DNA of 45,383 nucleotides. Source: Flavobacterium sp. ALJ2 (GTDB lineage: Bacteria; Bacteroidota; Bacteroidia; Flavobacteriales; Flavobacteriaceae). The DNA is taken from contig NZ_JADNRC010000022.1 of the NCBI RefSeq assembly GCF_015594725.1, forward strand, positions 1 through 45,383, in the 5' to 3' direction. Below are positions 25,007 to 35,256 of this stretch, one piece after another (within the stretch, counting starts at the first letter, position 1; every line of letters begins with the position of its first letter). The translations under genes and the position numbers were made by a program. The notes under the pieces were generated by a model. That model saw nothing but the letters and a program-made list of their open reading frames with translations, did not search any database and was not told the DNA's origin.

Positions 25007-25741
25007 ATGAAAATAATAGCAGTTATTCCCGCGCGTTATGCTTCTACAAGGTTTCCGGCGAAACTTATGCAAGATTTGGGAGGAAAAACAGTAATTTTAA
25101 GAACATATCAAGCTGCAATACAAACCAACTTGTTTGATGATGTATTTGTTGTAACTGATTCTGATATTATATTCGACGAAATAGTTTCTAATGACGGAAA
25201 AGCGATTATGAGTATCAAAGAGCATGAATCGGGAAGTGACCGAATTGCAGAGGCTATTCAAGATTTAGAAGTTGATATTGTGGTAAATGTTCAAGGAGAT
25301 GAGCCTTTTATAGATGAGGAGCCATTAGCAAAAGTTATTGAAGTTTTTAGAAATGATTACGACAAAAAAGTGGATTTGGCCTCTTTAATGCGTGAAATAA
25401 AAGAGGAATCTGAAATAAATAATCCTAATAATGTAAAAGTTGTGGTAGATCAAAGTGGATTTGCTTTGTATTTTTCTCGTTCAGTGATTCCGTATCCAAG
25501 AGACAAAGATGTTGGAGTGCGTTATTTTCAGCATATTGGAATTTACGCTTTTAGGAAACAGGCATTATTAGATTTTTATAGCCTTCCGATGAAGTCTCTT
25601 GAAGCTTCAGAGAAGTTAGAACAATTACGTTATTTAGAGTTTGGTAAACGCATTAAAATGGTTGAAACAACTCATGTAGGAATAGGAATAGATACACCAG
25701 AGGATTTAGAAAGAGCAAAAGAACTATTGAATTCAAAGTAG
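25007..25741 (+). CDS. kdsB: 3-deoxy-manno-octulosonate cytidylyltransferase
   Basis: A 244-residue enzyme that activates Kdo as CMP-Kdo for lipopolysaccharide inner core synthesis. The nucleotide-binding start IPARYASTRFPAKLM is at 6-20, the magnesium-binding NVQGDEPFI at about 92-100, and HIGIYAFRKQALL near 184 and the C-terminal GIGIDTPEDLERA are typical. The length is normal. The gene stands alone and ends at a bidirectional terminator shared with the convergent E1 gene. Confidence 0.96.
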   Translation: MKIIAVIPARYASTRFPAKLMQDLGGKTVILRTYQAAIQTNLFDDVFVVTDSDIIFDEIVSNDGKAIMSIKEHESGSDRIAEAIQDLEVDIVVNVQGDEPFIDEEPLAKVIEVFRNDYDKKVDLASLMREIKEESEINNPNNVKVVVDQSGFALYFSRSVIPYPRDKDVGVRYFQHIGIYAFRKQALLDFYSLPMKSLEASEKLEQLRYLEFGKRIKMVETTHVGIGIDTPEDLERAKELLNSK

Positions 25742-25822
25742 GTTTTTAAATAATATATAGGCAATTAATTTTTTATCATTTTGAAAAATGAAAACCTAAC
25801 AATATGAGTTGTCATAAAACAA

Positions 25823-25851
25823 AAAAAAGCTCCAAATTTGGAGCTTTTTTT
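25823..25851. terminator. Bidirectional terminator between kdsB and the E1 gene
   Basis: AAAAAAGCTCCAAATTTGGAGCTTTTTT is an almost perfect palindrome with A and T runs on each side, placed between convergent genes. Confidence 0.9.
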
Positions 25852-25875
25852 ATGTTTAATATTGAGATTAAATTC

Positions 25876-28281
25876 TTAATATAAATTAGGAAATTTAGTT
25901 GGATTTACCTCATTCATCATGCTGTAAACTTTTTCATAAATATCTTCGGCAGAAGGTTTAGAAAAGTAATCACCATCGGTTCCATAAGCAGGTCGGTGAG
26001 CTTTTGCAGTCAATGTTTGTGGTTTGCTATCTAAATGTATGTATGCGTCTTGTTGTTCGATAATTTGTTGTAAGATGAAAGCAGAAGCTCCACCTGGTAG
26101 ATCTTCATCGATTACTAATAAACGATTTGTTTTGGTAATACTTTTTACAATATCTTGATTAATATCAAAAGGGAGCAATGATTGTAAATCAATAACCTCA
26201 CAGTCAATACCCACTTGTAACAATTCAGTAGCAGCTTGCTCTACTAAACGTAATGTTGATCCGTATGAAACTAGGGTGATATCCTTACCCTCTTTTAAAG
26301 TTTCAATAACACCAATTGGGGTTTTAAACTCTCCGTAGTTGGTAGGAGCTTTTTCTTTTAATCTGTATCCATTTAAACATTCGATTACAAGAGCAGGTTC
26401 GTCACATTCTAATAAAGTGTTATAAAAACCAGCAGCTTGTGTCATGTTTCTAGGTACTAGTACATGTATTCCGCGAATTGCATTAATAATCATTCCCATA
26501 GGAGAACCCGAATGCCAGATTCCTTCTAAACGGTGTCCACGTGTTCTAACGATTAAAGGTGCTTTTTGCTTCCCTACAGTTCTATATTGTAACGTAGCCA
26601 AATCATCACTCATGATTTGTATTGCGTATAGTAAATAATCTAAATATTGAATTTCGGCAATAGGACGTAATCCTCTTAAAGCCATTCCAATTCCTTGACC
26701 AATTATAGTAGCTTCACGAATACCTACATCGGCAACACGAAGTTCTCCATATTTTTCCTGCATTCCTTCCAGTCCTTGGTTAACGTCACCAATGTTTCCT
26801 ACGTCTTCTCCAAAAATTAATGTTTCAGGATATTTAGTAAAGATTGCGTCAAAATTATCTCTTACAATCATTCTTCCATCAACATCTAAGCTATTGGCAT
26901 CATATTTTGGTAAAACTTTCTTTGCAGAAAAAACATTTAAGTCTGACTCTGAGTATAAATTACTGCTAAATGTTTCTTGTGTTGTAGCTATATAAGATGT
27001 AATCCAGTTTGCTAATTCAGCTTTGCAATCTTCATTTACAATTAAACGTAATACTTTACGAGCAATGATTAACATTTCCTTTTTTAGAGGAGTTTTAATA
27101 TTCCTTAATTCGCTTGTAAGTTTTAAGATTTGTTCCTTACTAGCACTTCTAGGAGCAATATTTTCTAATAAAGAGAGTAATTTTTTTTGATCTTGAATAA
27201 CAGGATCTATAAATGAATTCCATGCTTCTTTTTTGGCATCGAGAACTTCTTTTTTAAGTTCAAGTTCCATATCAGACAATTCTTCAGGAGAAGCAATGTT
27301 AATAGCAATCATCCATAATCTCATTTGACGAATACAGTCAAAATCTTTTTCCCAAGCCAGTCTTGCAGCATTTTTATAACGCTCGTGAGAACCAGAAGTA
27401 GAGTGTCCTTGTGGTTGTGTTAATTCGTTTACATGAATTAATACAGGAATATGTTTTTCGCGGGCAATAGCTGCCGCTTCTTCGTAAGTTGCTATTAGTT
27501 CGGCATAATCCCAGCCTTTTACTCTAAATATTTCATACCCGTTTGAGTTTTCATCACGTTGGTATCCTTTTAAAATTTCAGAGATATTTTCTTTAGTAGT
27601 CTGATGTTTCGCATGAACTGAAATTCCGTATTCATCATCCCAAACACTCATTACCATTGGCACTTGCAGTACTCCGGCAGCATTTATAGTTTCAAAAAAT
27701 AACCCTTCAGATGTACTGGCGTTTCCAATAGTTCCCCATGCAATTTCGTTGCCATTAACAGAGAAATTATCTTTAGTTTTTATGCCATCAACATTTCTAT
27801 AAATTTTAGAAGCCTGTGCAAGACCTAATAATCTTGGCATTTGCCCAGCAGTAGGAGAGATATCAGCACTTGAATTTTTTTGTTTGGTTAGGTTTTTCCA
27901 TGAACCATCTTCATTTAAACTATGAGTAACAAAATGCCCGCCCATTTGTCTTCCTGCAGACATTGGATCAAATTCTAAATCAGTATGTCCGTATAAACCA
28001 GCAAAAAATTGTTTTGGAGTTAATTCACCAATTGCCATCATGAAAGTTTGATCACGGTAATATCCTGATCTGAAATCACCATTCTTGAAAGCTTTAGCCA
28101 TAGCTAATTGAGGGACTTCTTTTCCATCGCCAAAAATTCCAAATTTGGCTTTTCCTGTCAATACTTCCTTACGACCTATTAAGCTACATTCCCGGCTAAT
28201 AACAGCAATTCTGTAGTCGTTCAAAACTTCAGTTTTGAAATCTTCGAAAGTAAGTGTAGTATTGTTTTTTTCTTTTATCAT
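25876..28281 (-). CDS. 2-oxoacid dehydrogenase E1, fused alpha and beta subunits (branched-chain type)
   Basis: An 801-residue thiamine diphosphate enzyme. Residues of about 1-430 are the E1 alpha half (GRKEVLTGKAKFGIFGDGKE, AGQMPRLLGLAQA, AWGTIGNASTSEG, and GHSTSGSHERYKN, given as short marks). From about 470 the E1 beta half follows (TLIFGEDVGNIGDVNQG, EATIIGQGIGMALRGLRPIAEIQY, and SYGSTLRLVEQA). In Bacteroidetes this fused form is the branched-chain 2-oxoacid dehydrogenase E1, which decarboxylates oxo-isovalerate and relatives to feed branched fatty acid synthesis. E2 and E3 are not in the window. Pyruvate cannot be excluded as substrate. Confidence 0.9.
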   Translation of the reverse strand: MIKEKNNTTLTFEDFKTEVLNDYRIAVISRECSLIGRKEVLTGKAKFGIFGDGKEVPQLAMAKAFKNGDFRSGYYRDQTFMMAIGELTPKQFFAGLYGHTDLEFDPMSAGRQMGGHFVTHSLNEDGSWKNLTKQKNSSADISPTAGQMPRLLGLAQASKIYRNVDGIKTKDNFSVNGNEIAWGTIGNASTSEGLFFETINAAGVLQVPMVMSVWDDEYGISVHAKHQTTKENISEILKGYQRDENSNGYEIFRVKGWDYAELIATYEEAAAIAREKHIPVLIHVNELTQPQGHSTSGSHERYKNAARLAWEKDFDCIRQMRLWMIAINIASPEELSDMELELKKEVLDAKKEAWNSFIDPVIQDQKKLLSLLENIAPRSASKEQILKLTSELRNIKTPLKKEMLIIARKVLRLIVNEDCKAELANWITSYIATTQETFSSNLYSESDLNVFSAKKVLPKYDANSLDVDGRMIVRDNFDAIFTKYPETLIFGEDVGNIGDVNQGLEGMQEKYGELRVADVGIREATIIGQGIGMALRGLRPIAEIQYLDYLLYAIQIMSDDLATLQYRTVGKQKAPLIVRTRGHRLEGIWHSGSPMGMIINAIRGIHVLVPRNMTQAAGFYNTLLECDEPALVIECLNGYRLKEKAPTNYGEFKTPIGVIETLKEGKDITLVSYGSTLRLVEQAATELLQVGIDCEVIDLQSLLPFDINQDIVKSITKTNRLLVIDEDLPGGASAFILQQIIEQQDAYIHLDSKPQTLTAKAHRPAYGTDGDYFSKPSAEDIYEKVYSMMNEVNPTKFPNLY

Positions 28282-28468
28282 AATCTGGAAATGGTCATGT
28301 TAGATCACAAAATTACTTAAAAACTAGCAATTATCATAATTCGTTAAAAAAAATATAATTTAATTATCTGTATTTAAATGGGTCTTACAGGATGTTTTTT
28401 TTATTGTTTTTTTATAATTTTGTGTAATTTTGTGATAATAGTTTATGTTTTGTTTAGTTTTTATTTGA

Positions 28469-31297
28469 TTAAAACCACTTTCTTGTAAAAAGATTGGTTA
28501 ATGTTTTAGGAGATAAAGTGACTACAAAACGTATTTTTTCGCCATATTTATCTTGAGAAATTTCCCATCCATTATTAGAATATACTGGAAAATACAATTC
28601 AAAGTAATCTGGGACAAAATTTAATCGGATACCACTGTCGTAGATAAATTTTTCAGAAAGGCCTTTGCTTTTAATAATACCTACGTCACCATAAGCTTCT
28701 ATCCAATTCCAAAGAGAATAACTCGCATTTAAGGTAGTAATCCATTGGTTGGCAAATTGAGGAGTTAGTTTTGATTTAAAACCTCCTTCGGCCATTATAA
28801 ATTGCTGACTGAAAACACCTGTACTTTCTGATCTGCCATAATAATTATAGTCAAATAAATAATCAGTTGGACGATCAATTCCGAAACTAAAATAATCAGA
28901 ATTGGTAGTGTTATATAAAAAAGCTCCAGCATACATTCTTAGATTAATTTGTCGATTGTTTTCAAAAAGTTTTCTAAATTCTATCTCACTGACAATTTTC
29001 CCAAATTCACTTGCAAATTGTACTTCCGACATGAAATTAAAATGATTTGTAATTTCGGTTTTTGTATTAAAATAACGGGCATTAAACACCGAATAATTTG
29101 GACTGGAATTGTCTGTAATATAATTGCTTTTTTCTCGATTTACAATTACCTGACGCATCATGATAGTTTGTTTTCTGTTGTCACGAAAGTTTTCTTCTCT
29201 AATTCGTAACTGTACTGATGGGGTTAACCTTAAATAAGTTGCATCTGGAGCGTAGTGAAAATAAGACTCCGAAAAGGAATATCTTATATTATATAATGTA
29301 CTATTTCTAAAATTTTGAACATAAGTGAAACCCGATGAACCCGATATAGTCTTAGCTTTTATAGAGTAAGCAGGATTAATGTCAAATGTAAATGGTTTGT
29401 CTAATATCGTTTTGTTATGAAAACGTATTCCAGGAGTAATTCCATCATAATAGTTATAGTTAAGAGTTGGAATATAGATTATCTGATTGTAATATGGATC
29501 TTCTAGGTCTTTAGCAAAATTAAATTTTATAGGACGATTAGTTGGAGAAAAACCTTTTAATGATTTCCAATTGTTTCTCAAATTGTATTCAGGAACCTCA
29601 TTGTCATAATTTAAAACAATCTTATCAGCATTTTTTCTTTCTATAGTAAATGTAGTGTCAGTACTTTTAGTATCAATCCACTGTTTAAAAATTACGTCTT
29701 TTTTCTTTACCCCATATACAGGAATCGGAAGATAAGTATCCGTTTTATTTCTTATTGAGAATGTAATGCTGTCTTTTGTTTTAGAAACATTATGGAATTT
29801 ATAATCTATTATTTTTCTGGAGTTTATTATAATATCAAAGAACCAATTAATATTTTTTTTCGCATTATAGCTCATTAAACTTTCAAAGTTTGTACGACTT
29901 ACTTGCTCAATTTTATTAAGTTCATAAAAATCCTGAATGCTTGTCTGTACACTATTGTTACCCAAGTAATCGTCTAGGTAGCTAAGACTTAGACCAGCTC
30001 GGTATTTGCTTGCAATTTGTTCGTTAAACTTTATTAGAGTGTCTTTAGGGTCGCCCAATGGCTGGTCTAGGTTTTTACGAGCCATAAGCATATAGAAATA
30101 GCTGTATTGTTCGTTAAAACTCAAATTAGTTATTTTGTAGCTTTTTAAAATTTTCATTTTCGAAAGACTTCCCATCATTTTCTGTTCAGGGTAGTTTTCT
30201 TCAATGTATTTCATCATGACATATATTTGTATACCATCATAAATCCAGTTGTCTTTTCTTGGGTCTAAACGTAAACTATTCTTTAAGTAAGAGTTTAAAT
30301 AAGTCTTTAAAAACTTAATTTCAAACATAAATGCATCGGGAAACGGATTTATAAATGAAGGCAATTGATTTAGTCCATAAAACGGATTTCTTTCATAATC
30401 TATTTGTGAAACAGTAATTTTATCATGCGAGTATTTACCAATATATGTATTTGTATAATCTACAATTTTGTTTATGGCGAGTGCTTTTTGGATTTCGTTT
30501 AAATTATTGTTCTTTAAATTTGTAGCAACCTCTAATGAACCAATTTTATAAGTTGTAAAACTATTTTTAGGCTCAATAAACATACTAAAATCGGTTCTCT
30601 TCTTACCTGAATAGTTGGTATTACTATATTTTTCGAATTGTTCTTGAGAAATCTTATTTAAGTCGGTTGTTACGGTGTAATTATTAGGAACTTTTATCTC
30701 AACTTCATAATCAGTAGCGGCATTTGCAATATCATCTAGATTATAATTGTTATATTTTATAAAACGATGATTCTCAAATCGTGCAGGGCTCAAAAACCAA
30801 TTTTTCAGGTTTAAGCTACCGTTTTGAGAAAAACCATATTTAGTAAACTTATCACTTGGGATTTTAACGATATAAGTAAGGTGTAACGAAATGGTTTCGT
30901 TAGGAGCTAGTTTCTGGTTTAATTTAACAACAATAAAGTCTGGGTTTTTGGATGATCGTTCCCAGGCAAGTGCTCCATCATGAGTATCGGTCAAACTAAT
31001 GATTGTTGTGTTTCCTCGTTCTTCAGGTTTTGCAAGATGAAAACCCCTGTAAAACTCATCCGAAAAACGCTTGGCAAGGGGAGTGTTTTTATCCGAATAT
31101 GAATTGTTCCAATCGTTAAGAACAACAGAAATTAAAGTATCATTCGATACGTTATTAAAAGTAATTTCTTGTCTGATGTTTAATGTTTTTAACTCGAGAT
31201 TTACCGCCACAGTCATTTTAGAATGATGTTGTGCGTATTGTTCTATCGAGCTAAATAAAACAAGAATACAAATAGTAAATTTAGAAAGAGACTTCAA
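28469..31297 (-). CDS. M1 peptidase-like protein without zinc site, joined to a probable outer-membrane barrel
   Basis: A 942-residue secreted protein (signal peptide to about residue 23, YAQ). Residues 25-260 resemble the M1 aminopeptidase N-domain (KLNQKLAPNETISLHLTYIVK, and NWFLSPARFENHRFIKYNN). The catalytic region at 300-370 aligns around DAFMFEIKFLKTYLNSYL and WIYDGIQIYVMMKYI. Where active M1 enzymes have HExxH and then NEG, this protein has FEIKF and YDG, so zinc ligands are lost and it is probably not a peptidase. The C-terminal 350 residues alternate as beta strands and end in KWF, as outer-membrane barrels do. It likely places a binding domain at the outer membrane. Confidence 0.7.
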   Translation of the reverse strand: MKSLSKFTICILVLFSSIEQYAQHHSKMTVAVNLELKTLNIRQEITFNNVSNDTLISVVLNDWNNSYSDKNTPLAKRFSDEFYRGFHLAKPEERGNTTIISLTDTHDGALAWERSSKNPDFIVVKLNQKLAPNETISLHLTYIVKIPSDKFTKYGFSQNGSLNLKNWFLSPARFENHRFIKYNNYNLDDIANAATDYEVEIKVPNNYTVTTDLNKISQEQFEKYSNTNYSGKKRTDFSMFIEPKNSFTTYKIGSLEVATNLKNNNLNEIQKALAINKIVDYTNTYIGKYSHDKITVSQIDYERNPFYGLNQLPSFINPFPDAFMFEIKFLKTYLNSYLKNSLRLDPRKDNWIYDGIQIYVMMKYIEENYPEQKMMGSLSKMKILKSYKITNLSFNEQYSYFYMLMARKNLDQPLGDPKDTLIKFNEQIASKYRAGLSLSYLDDYLGNNSVQTSIQDFYELNKIEQVSRTNFESLMSYNAKKNINWFFDIIINSRKIIDYKFHNVSKTKDSITFSIRNKTDTYLPIPVYGVKKKDVIFKQWIDTKSTDTTFTIERKNADKIVLNYDNEVPEYNLRNNWKSLKGFSPTNRPIKFNFAKDLEDPYYNQIIYIPTLNYNYYDGITPGIRFHNKTILDKPFTFDINPAYSIKAKTISGSSGFTYVQNFRNSTLYNIRYSFSESYFHYAPDATYLRLTPSVQLRIREENFRDNRKQTIMMRQVIVNREKSNYITDNSSPNYSVFNARYFNTKTEITNHFNFMSEVQFASEFGKIVSEIEFRKLFENNRQINLRMYAGAFLYNTTNSDYFSFGIDRPTDYLFDYNYYGRSESTGVFSQQFIMAEGGFKSKLTPQFANQWITTLNASYSLWNWIEAYGDVGIIKSKGLSEKFIYDSGIRLNFVPDYFELYFPVYSNNGWEISQDKYGEKIRFVVTLSPKTLTNLFTRKWF

Positions 31298-31380
31298 TGA
31301 TTATCTTTAACGATTTAATAAAGAAATAAATATACTAATTAATTATGGAGTAATTGAGTCTAATGTATAGAAAAAAGTAT

Positions 31381-31408
31381 AAAAAAAGCTGTTGTTACAC
31401 AGCTTTTA
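31381..31408 (-). terminator. Terminator after the LOG-family gene
   Basis: On the minus strand AAAAGCTGT-GTAAC-AACAGCTTTTTTT forms an 8-bp stem and T run, 6 bp after the stop at 31414. Confidence 0.75.
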
Positions 31409-31413
31409 AAATT

Positions 31414-32142
31414 TTAGAAATTAGGACTTAAATCATATTTTTTGTAGAATTTATCTAGTGCTTCAACTACTTCATCCTCAGAGTCAACGATTTTAAATAA
31501 GTTCAAATCGTCAGGACTTACTGTATGTTCTTTCTCAACCAATACCGTTTTTACCCATTCGATTAATCCCGACCAAAATTCGGTTCCAACCAAAATAATA
31601 GGGAACTTTCCGATTTTCTTAGTCTGAATTAAAGTGATTGCTTCAAACATTTCGTCAAGAGTTCCAAAACCACCTGGCATAACCACAAAACCTTGCGAAT
31701 ATTTCACAAACATTACTTTACGAACAAAAAAGTAGTCAAAATTTAAGTTTTTATCGTGGTCAATATAAGGGTTAAAATGTTGTTCAAAAGGCAATTCAAT
31801 GTTCAGTCCAACCGAAGTTCCACCTCCTAAATGAGCACCTTTATTACCAGCTTCCATAATTCCAGGACCACCACCAGTAATTACACCGTAGCCAGCTTTA
31901 CTGATTTTATAAGCAATTTTCTCAGCCAATAAATAATATTTACTATCTGGTTTTGTTCTTGCCGATCCAAAAATAGATACACACGGACCAATGCGTCCCA
32001 TGTTTTCATATCCATTTACAAACTCAGCCATGATTTTAAAAATAGCCCAACTATCATTAGTTCTAATTTCGTTCCATGTTTTTTGTTTTAATCTATCTTG
32101 GATTACTTTATCTTCGTCATTGTCAAAATCTTCTAATCTCAT
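31414..32142 (-). CDS. LOG family protein (TIGR00730-type Rossmann fold)
   Basis: A 242-residue protein with both signatures of the LOG (LONELY GUY) family: GGGPGIMEAGNKGA near residue 96 and PGGFGTLDEMFE near 157, which form the nucleotide-binding and catalytic PGGxGTxxE motif. Family enzymes hydrolyse nucleoside 5'-monophosphates to free base and ribose 5-phosphate, and in plants they activate cytokinins. Bacterial members probably act on AMP-like nucleotides. It has an N-terminal helical extension of about 50 residues. It is transcribed alone and ends at a strong hairpin. Confidence 0.9.
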   Translation of the reverse strand: MRLEDFDNDEDKVIQDRLKQKTWNEIRTNDSWAIFKIMAEFVNGYENMGRIGPCVSIFGSARTKPDSKYYLLAEKIAYKISKAGYGVITGGGPGIMEAGNKGAHLGGGTSVGLNIELPFEQHFNPYIDHDKNLNFDYFFVRKVMFVKYSQGFVVMPGGFGTLDEMFEAITLIQTKKIGKFPIILVGTEFWSGLIEWVKTVLVEKEHTVSPDDLNLFKIVDSEDEVVEALDKFYKKYDLSPNF

Positions 32143-32173
32143 TTTCTTTGTATTAATTTATTTTTAAAATTGC

Positions 32174-32360
32174 CACCCTGAGTCCATTCGTCTTCGCTCA
32201 GGATAAACTCAAGTCGAAGGGAGCTATTTCCTGCTACCCATTTCAAACGAAGTTCACTGAACTCCTATTATAATAAAAGTAAAGTGAAGTAATCTTTATT
32301 GTTTTAAAGAAAAACAATAAAGGATTTTCATTACTATCAGGGCTAGAGCTATATTTTTTT
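32174..32360. repeat. Composite intergenic repeat, copy A
   Basis: From 32177 the sequence CCTGAG...CTCAGG and AAGTCGAAGGG matches a repeat often seen between flavobacterial genes (from memory). From 32222 onward it parallels 45051-45150: GCTATTTCCTGCTACCC, then a hairpin CTTTATTGTTTT (32294-32305) with AAAACAATAAAG (32311-32322), then GGATTTTC and CAGGGCTAG. The hairpin has the same geometry as copy B but different paired bases. Confidence 0.7.
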
Positions 32361-32397
32361 ATAATTGTCTCTTATCTTATAAGCAGTGTGCAATATA

Positions 32398-35229
32398 CTA
32401 AGATAATTCCTTTTTCAAAAACTGCGCTGTATAACTTTTCTTATTTTTGATTATTTCTTCGGGAGTTCCTTTTGCAATAAGCTGCCCGCCACCTTTTCCA
32501 CCTTCAGGACCAATATCAATAATATAATCGGCAAGTTTTATTACATCCATATTATGCTCTATAATCAAGATCGTATTTCCTTTGTCAACTAGTTTATTAA
32601 TCACATCCATAAGAACCCGGATATCTTCAAAATGTAATCCTGTTGTAGGCTCGTCAAGAATATAAAACGTATTTCCAGTATCTTTCTTAGATAATTCTCC
32701 AGCAAGTTTAATACGTTGCGCTTCACCACCAGAAAGCGTTGTGCTTTGTTGTCCAAGTGTGATATAACCCAAACCAACATCCTGAATTGTTTTTACTTTT
32801 CTATAAATTTTGGGAATCATTTCAAAAAACGGAACAGCTTCATCTACAGTCATATTCAGAACATCCGAAATAGATTTTCCTTTATAACGTATTTCAAGCG
32901 TTTCACGATTAAAACGTTTTCCTTGGCACGTTTCACATTCAACATAAACATCAGGTAAGAAATTCATTTCGATAGTTCTCACACCCGAACCTTCACAGGT
33001 TTCGCAACGACCACCTTTTACGTTAAAACTAAAACGTCCAGCTTTATATCCACGAATCATACTTTCGGAAGTCATCGTAAACAGATTTCTAATTTCAGTA
33101 AAAACCTCTGTATATGTAGCTGGATTCGAACGTGGAGTTCGCCCAATAGGGCTTTGGTCAATATCAATAACTTTATCAATATGTTCCAGACCTTCTATCT
33201 TTTTATATGGTTGTGGTTTCTTTACGCCATTAAAATAATAAGCATTCAAGATAGGATAAAGTGTTTCGTTTATCAAGGTCGATTTTCCGCTTCCAGAAAC
33301 TCCCGTAACACAAATCATTTTTCCTAATGGTAATTCAATAGAAACATTTTTCAGGTTATTTCCTGTAGCACCAGTAAGTTTTAAAAACTTTCCATTTCCT
33401 TCACGACGCTTAGCAGGAATTTCGATTTTCATTTCTCCATTCATGTACTTAGCTGTTATGGTATGGTGCTGCAGAATCTCTTTTGGAGTTCCTTTGCTAA
33501 TAATCTCACCACCATATTTCCCAGCTTTGGGGCCAATATCAATCACATAATCAGCACGTTCAATCATGTCTTTGTCGTGTTCTACAACAATAACCGAGTT
33601 TCCTATATCACGCAATTGCTCCAAAGAGTGAATTAGTTTTTCATTATCCCTTTGGTGTAAACCAATACTTGGCTCATCAAGAATATATAATACCCCAACT
33701 AATTGTGACCCAATTTGGGTTGCCAACCGAATACGTTGTGCTTCACCACCAGATAGCGATTTAGAACTTCGGCTTAAAGCCAAATAATTTAAACCTACAT
33801 TCATTAAAAAGTTTGAGCGGTCTTTTATTTCTTTAACAACCTCAGATGCAATCAAAAGTTGTTTGTCGGATAAATGACTGTTTAGGTCCAAAAACCATGT
33901 AGTCAAATCAGATATGTCCATATCACATAATTCGGTGATATTTTTTTTATTTATTTTGAAAAATAAAGCTTCTTTCTTCAATCTGGAACCATGACATTCA
34001 GGACATTTTATTTCGTCCATAAAATCTTTCGCCCAACGTTTTATTGTAGTCGAAGCACTTTCGTCATGCTGGCTTTTGATAAAATTTGATATACCTTCAA
34101 AATCTATTTTATAATCACGAGCAACACCTAGATCTTTGGAGTTTACTGTAAATTTATCTTTTCCACCGTGCAAAATCATATTCATGGCTTCTTCAGAAAT
34201 TTTCTCGATAGGGTCGGTAATTTTAAAACCAAACTTCTCTCCAATAACTTCTAATTGCTTAAAAATCCATGATGATTTATATTCACCAAGCGGTACAAAT
34301 CCACCAGCTTTAATAGATAATTTAGGATTTGGAATTATTTTTTTTATGTTGATTTCATTTACAGTTCCTAATCCGTTACAATGAGAGCAAGCCCCTTTTG
34401 GTGAGTTGAAAGAAAATAAATTCGGCTCCGGATTTTGATATGATATTCCAGTAGAGGGGCACATTAAATTGCGACTAAAATAACGCACCTCGTTAGTATC
34501 TTGATCCAAAATCATTAATACATTTTCACCATGATGCATAGCAGTATTAATACTTTCAGATAATCGTTTTTGATTGTCAGGAGTGTCTTCAATAACCATT
34601 CTGTCAACAACAATCTCGATATCGTGGGTTTTATAACGATCCAGTTTCATACCCGTAACTAAATCCTGAACTTCGCCATTAACACGAACTTTTATAAATC
34701 CTTGCTTGGTTATTTGCTGAAAAAGTTCAGCATAATGTCCTTTACGCGCTTTAATTACAGGAGCAAGAATATTAATACGTTTACCGTTAAAATCATGAAT
34801 AATCAAATCTTTAATTTGCTCATCGCTATAACTCACCATTTTTTCGCCCGTATTATAACTATAGGCATCAGCGCCTCTCGCATATAATAAACGGAGGAAA
34901 TCATATATTTCGGTAATAGTACCTACGGTAGAACGCGGACTTTTACTAGTTGTTTTTTGTTCAATAGCGATTACAGGCGAAAGCCCGTCGATTTTATCAA
35001 CATCAGGACGTTCCAAGCCACCTAAAAACTGTCTGGCATAGGCCGAAAAAGTTTCTACATAACGACGTTGTCCTTCAGCATAGATAGTATCAAATGCCAA
35101 AGAGGATTTCCCCGAACCTGATAAACCAGTAATTACGACCAGTTTTTCACGAGGAATAGAGATATCAATGTTTTTTAGGTTGTGAACTCTTGCGCCAAGA
35201 ACTTCAATAGTATTATTTGTATCCGACAT
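32398..35229 (-). CDS. uvrA: Excinuclease ABC subunit A
   Basis: A 943-residue UvrA, the damage-sensing ATPase of nucleotide excision repair. Both ABC modules are intact: Walker A GLSGSGKSS at the N-terminus and GVSGSGKST in the second half, signature LSGGEAQRI twice, and DEPSIGLHQRD and DEPTTGLHFED as Walker B. Two zinc-binding CxxC pairs are present (CSHCNGLG and CPECHGSR), plus the second-half finger CETCEGSG...CETCQGKR. The ATG at 35229 (MSDTNNTIEVLGARVHNL) matches the family start. A start at 35256 would add nine residues. No partner uvr genes are nearby. Confidence 0.96.
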   Translation of the reverse strand: MSDTNNTIEVLGARVHNLKNIDISIPREKLVVITGLSGSGKSSLAFDTIYAEGQRRYVETFSAYARQFLGGLERPDVDKIDGLSPVIAIEQKTTSKSPRSTVGTITEIYDFLRLLYARGADAYSYNTGEKMVSYSDEQIKDLIIHDFNGKRINILAPVIKARKGHYAELFQQITKQGFIKVRVNGEVQDLVTGMKLDRYKTHDIEIVVDRMVIEDTPDNQKRLSESINTAMHHGENVLMILDQDTNEVRYFSRNLMCPSTGISYQNPEPNLFSFNSPKGACSHCNGLGTVNEINIKKIIPNPKLSIKAGGFVPLGEYKSSWIFKQLEVIGEKFGFKITDPIEKISEEAMNMILHGGKDKFTVNSKDLGVARDYKIDFEGISNFIKSQHDESASTTIKRWAKDFMDEIKCPECHGSRLKKEALFFKINKKNITELCDMDISDLTTWFLDLNSHLSDKQLLIASEVVKEIKDRSNFLMNVGLNYLALSRSSKSLSGGEAQRIRLATQIGSQLVGVLYILDEPSIGLHQRDNEKLIHSLEQLRDIGNSVIVVEHDKDMIERADYVIDIGPKAGKYGGEIISKGTPKEILQHHTITAKYMNGEMKIEIPAKRREGNGKFLKLTGATGNNLKNVSIELPLGKMICVTGVSGSGKSTLINETLYPILNAYYFNGVKKPQPYKKIEGLEHIDKVIDIDQSPIGRTPRSNPATYTEVFTEIRNLFTMTSESMIRGYKAGRFSFNVKGGRCETCEGSGVRTIEMNFLPDVYVECETCQGKRFNRETLEIRYKGKSISDVLNMTVDEAVPFFEMIPKIYRKVKTIQDVGLGYITLGQQSTTLSGGEAQRIKLAGELSKKDTGNTFYILDEPTTGLHFEDIRVLMDVINKLVDKGNTILIIEHNMDVIKLADYIIDIGPEGGKGGGQLIAKGTPEEIIKNKKSYTAQFLKKELS

Positions 35230-35256
35230 AATTTTGCAAAAAAGCAAAGTTACCAT

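Noticed and set aside
28405..28435. Two TAATTTTG boxes on the plus strand
   Set aside because: They match the -7 consensus, but both adjacent genes are on the minus strand and no plus-strand gene follows.
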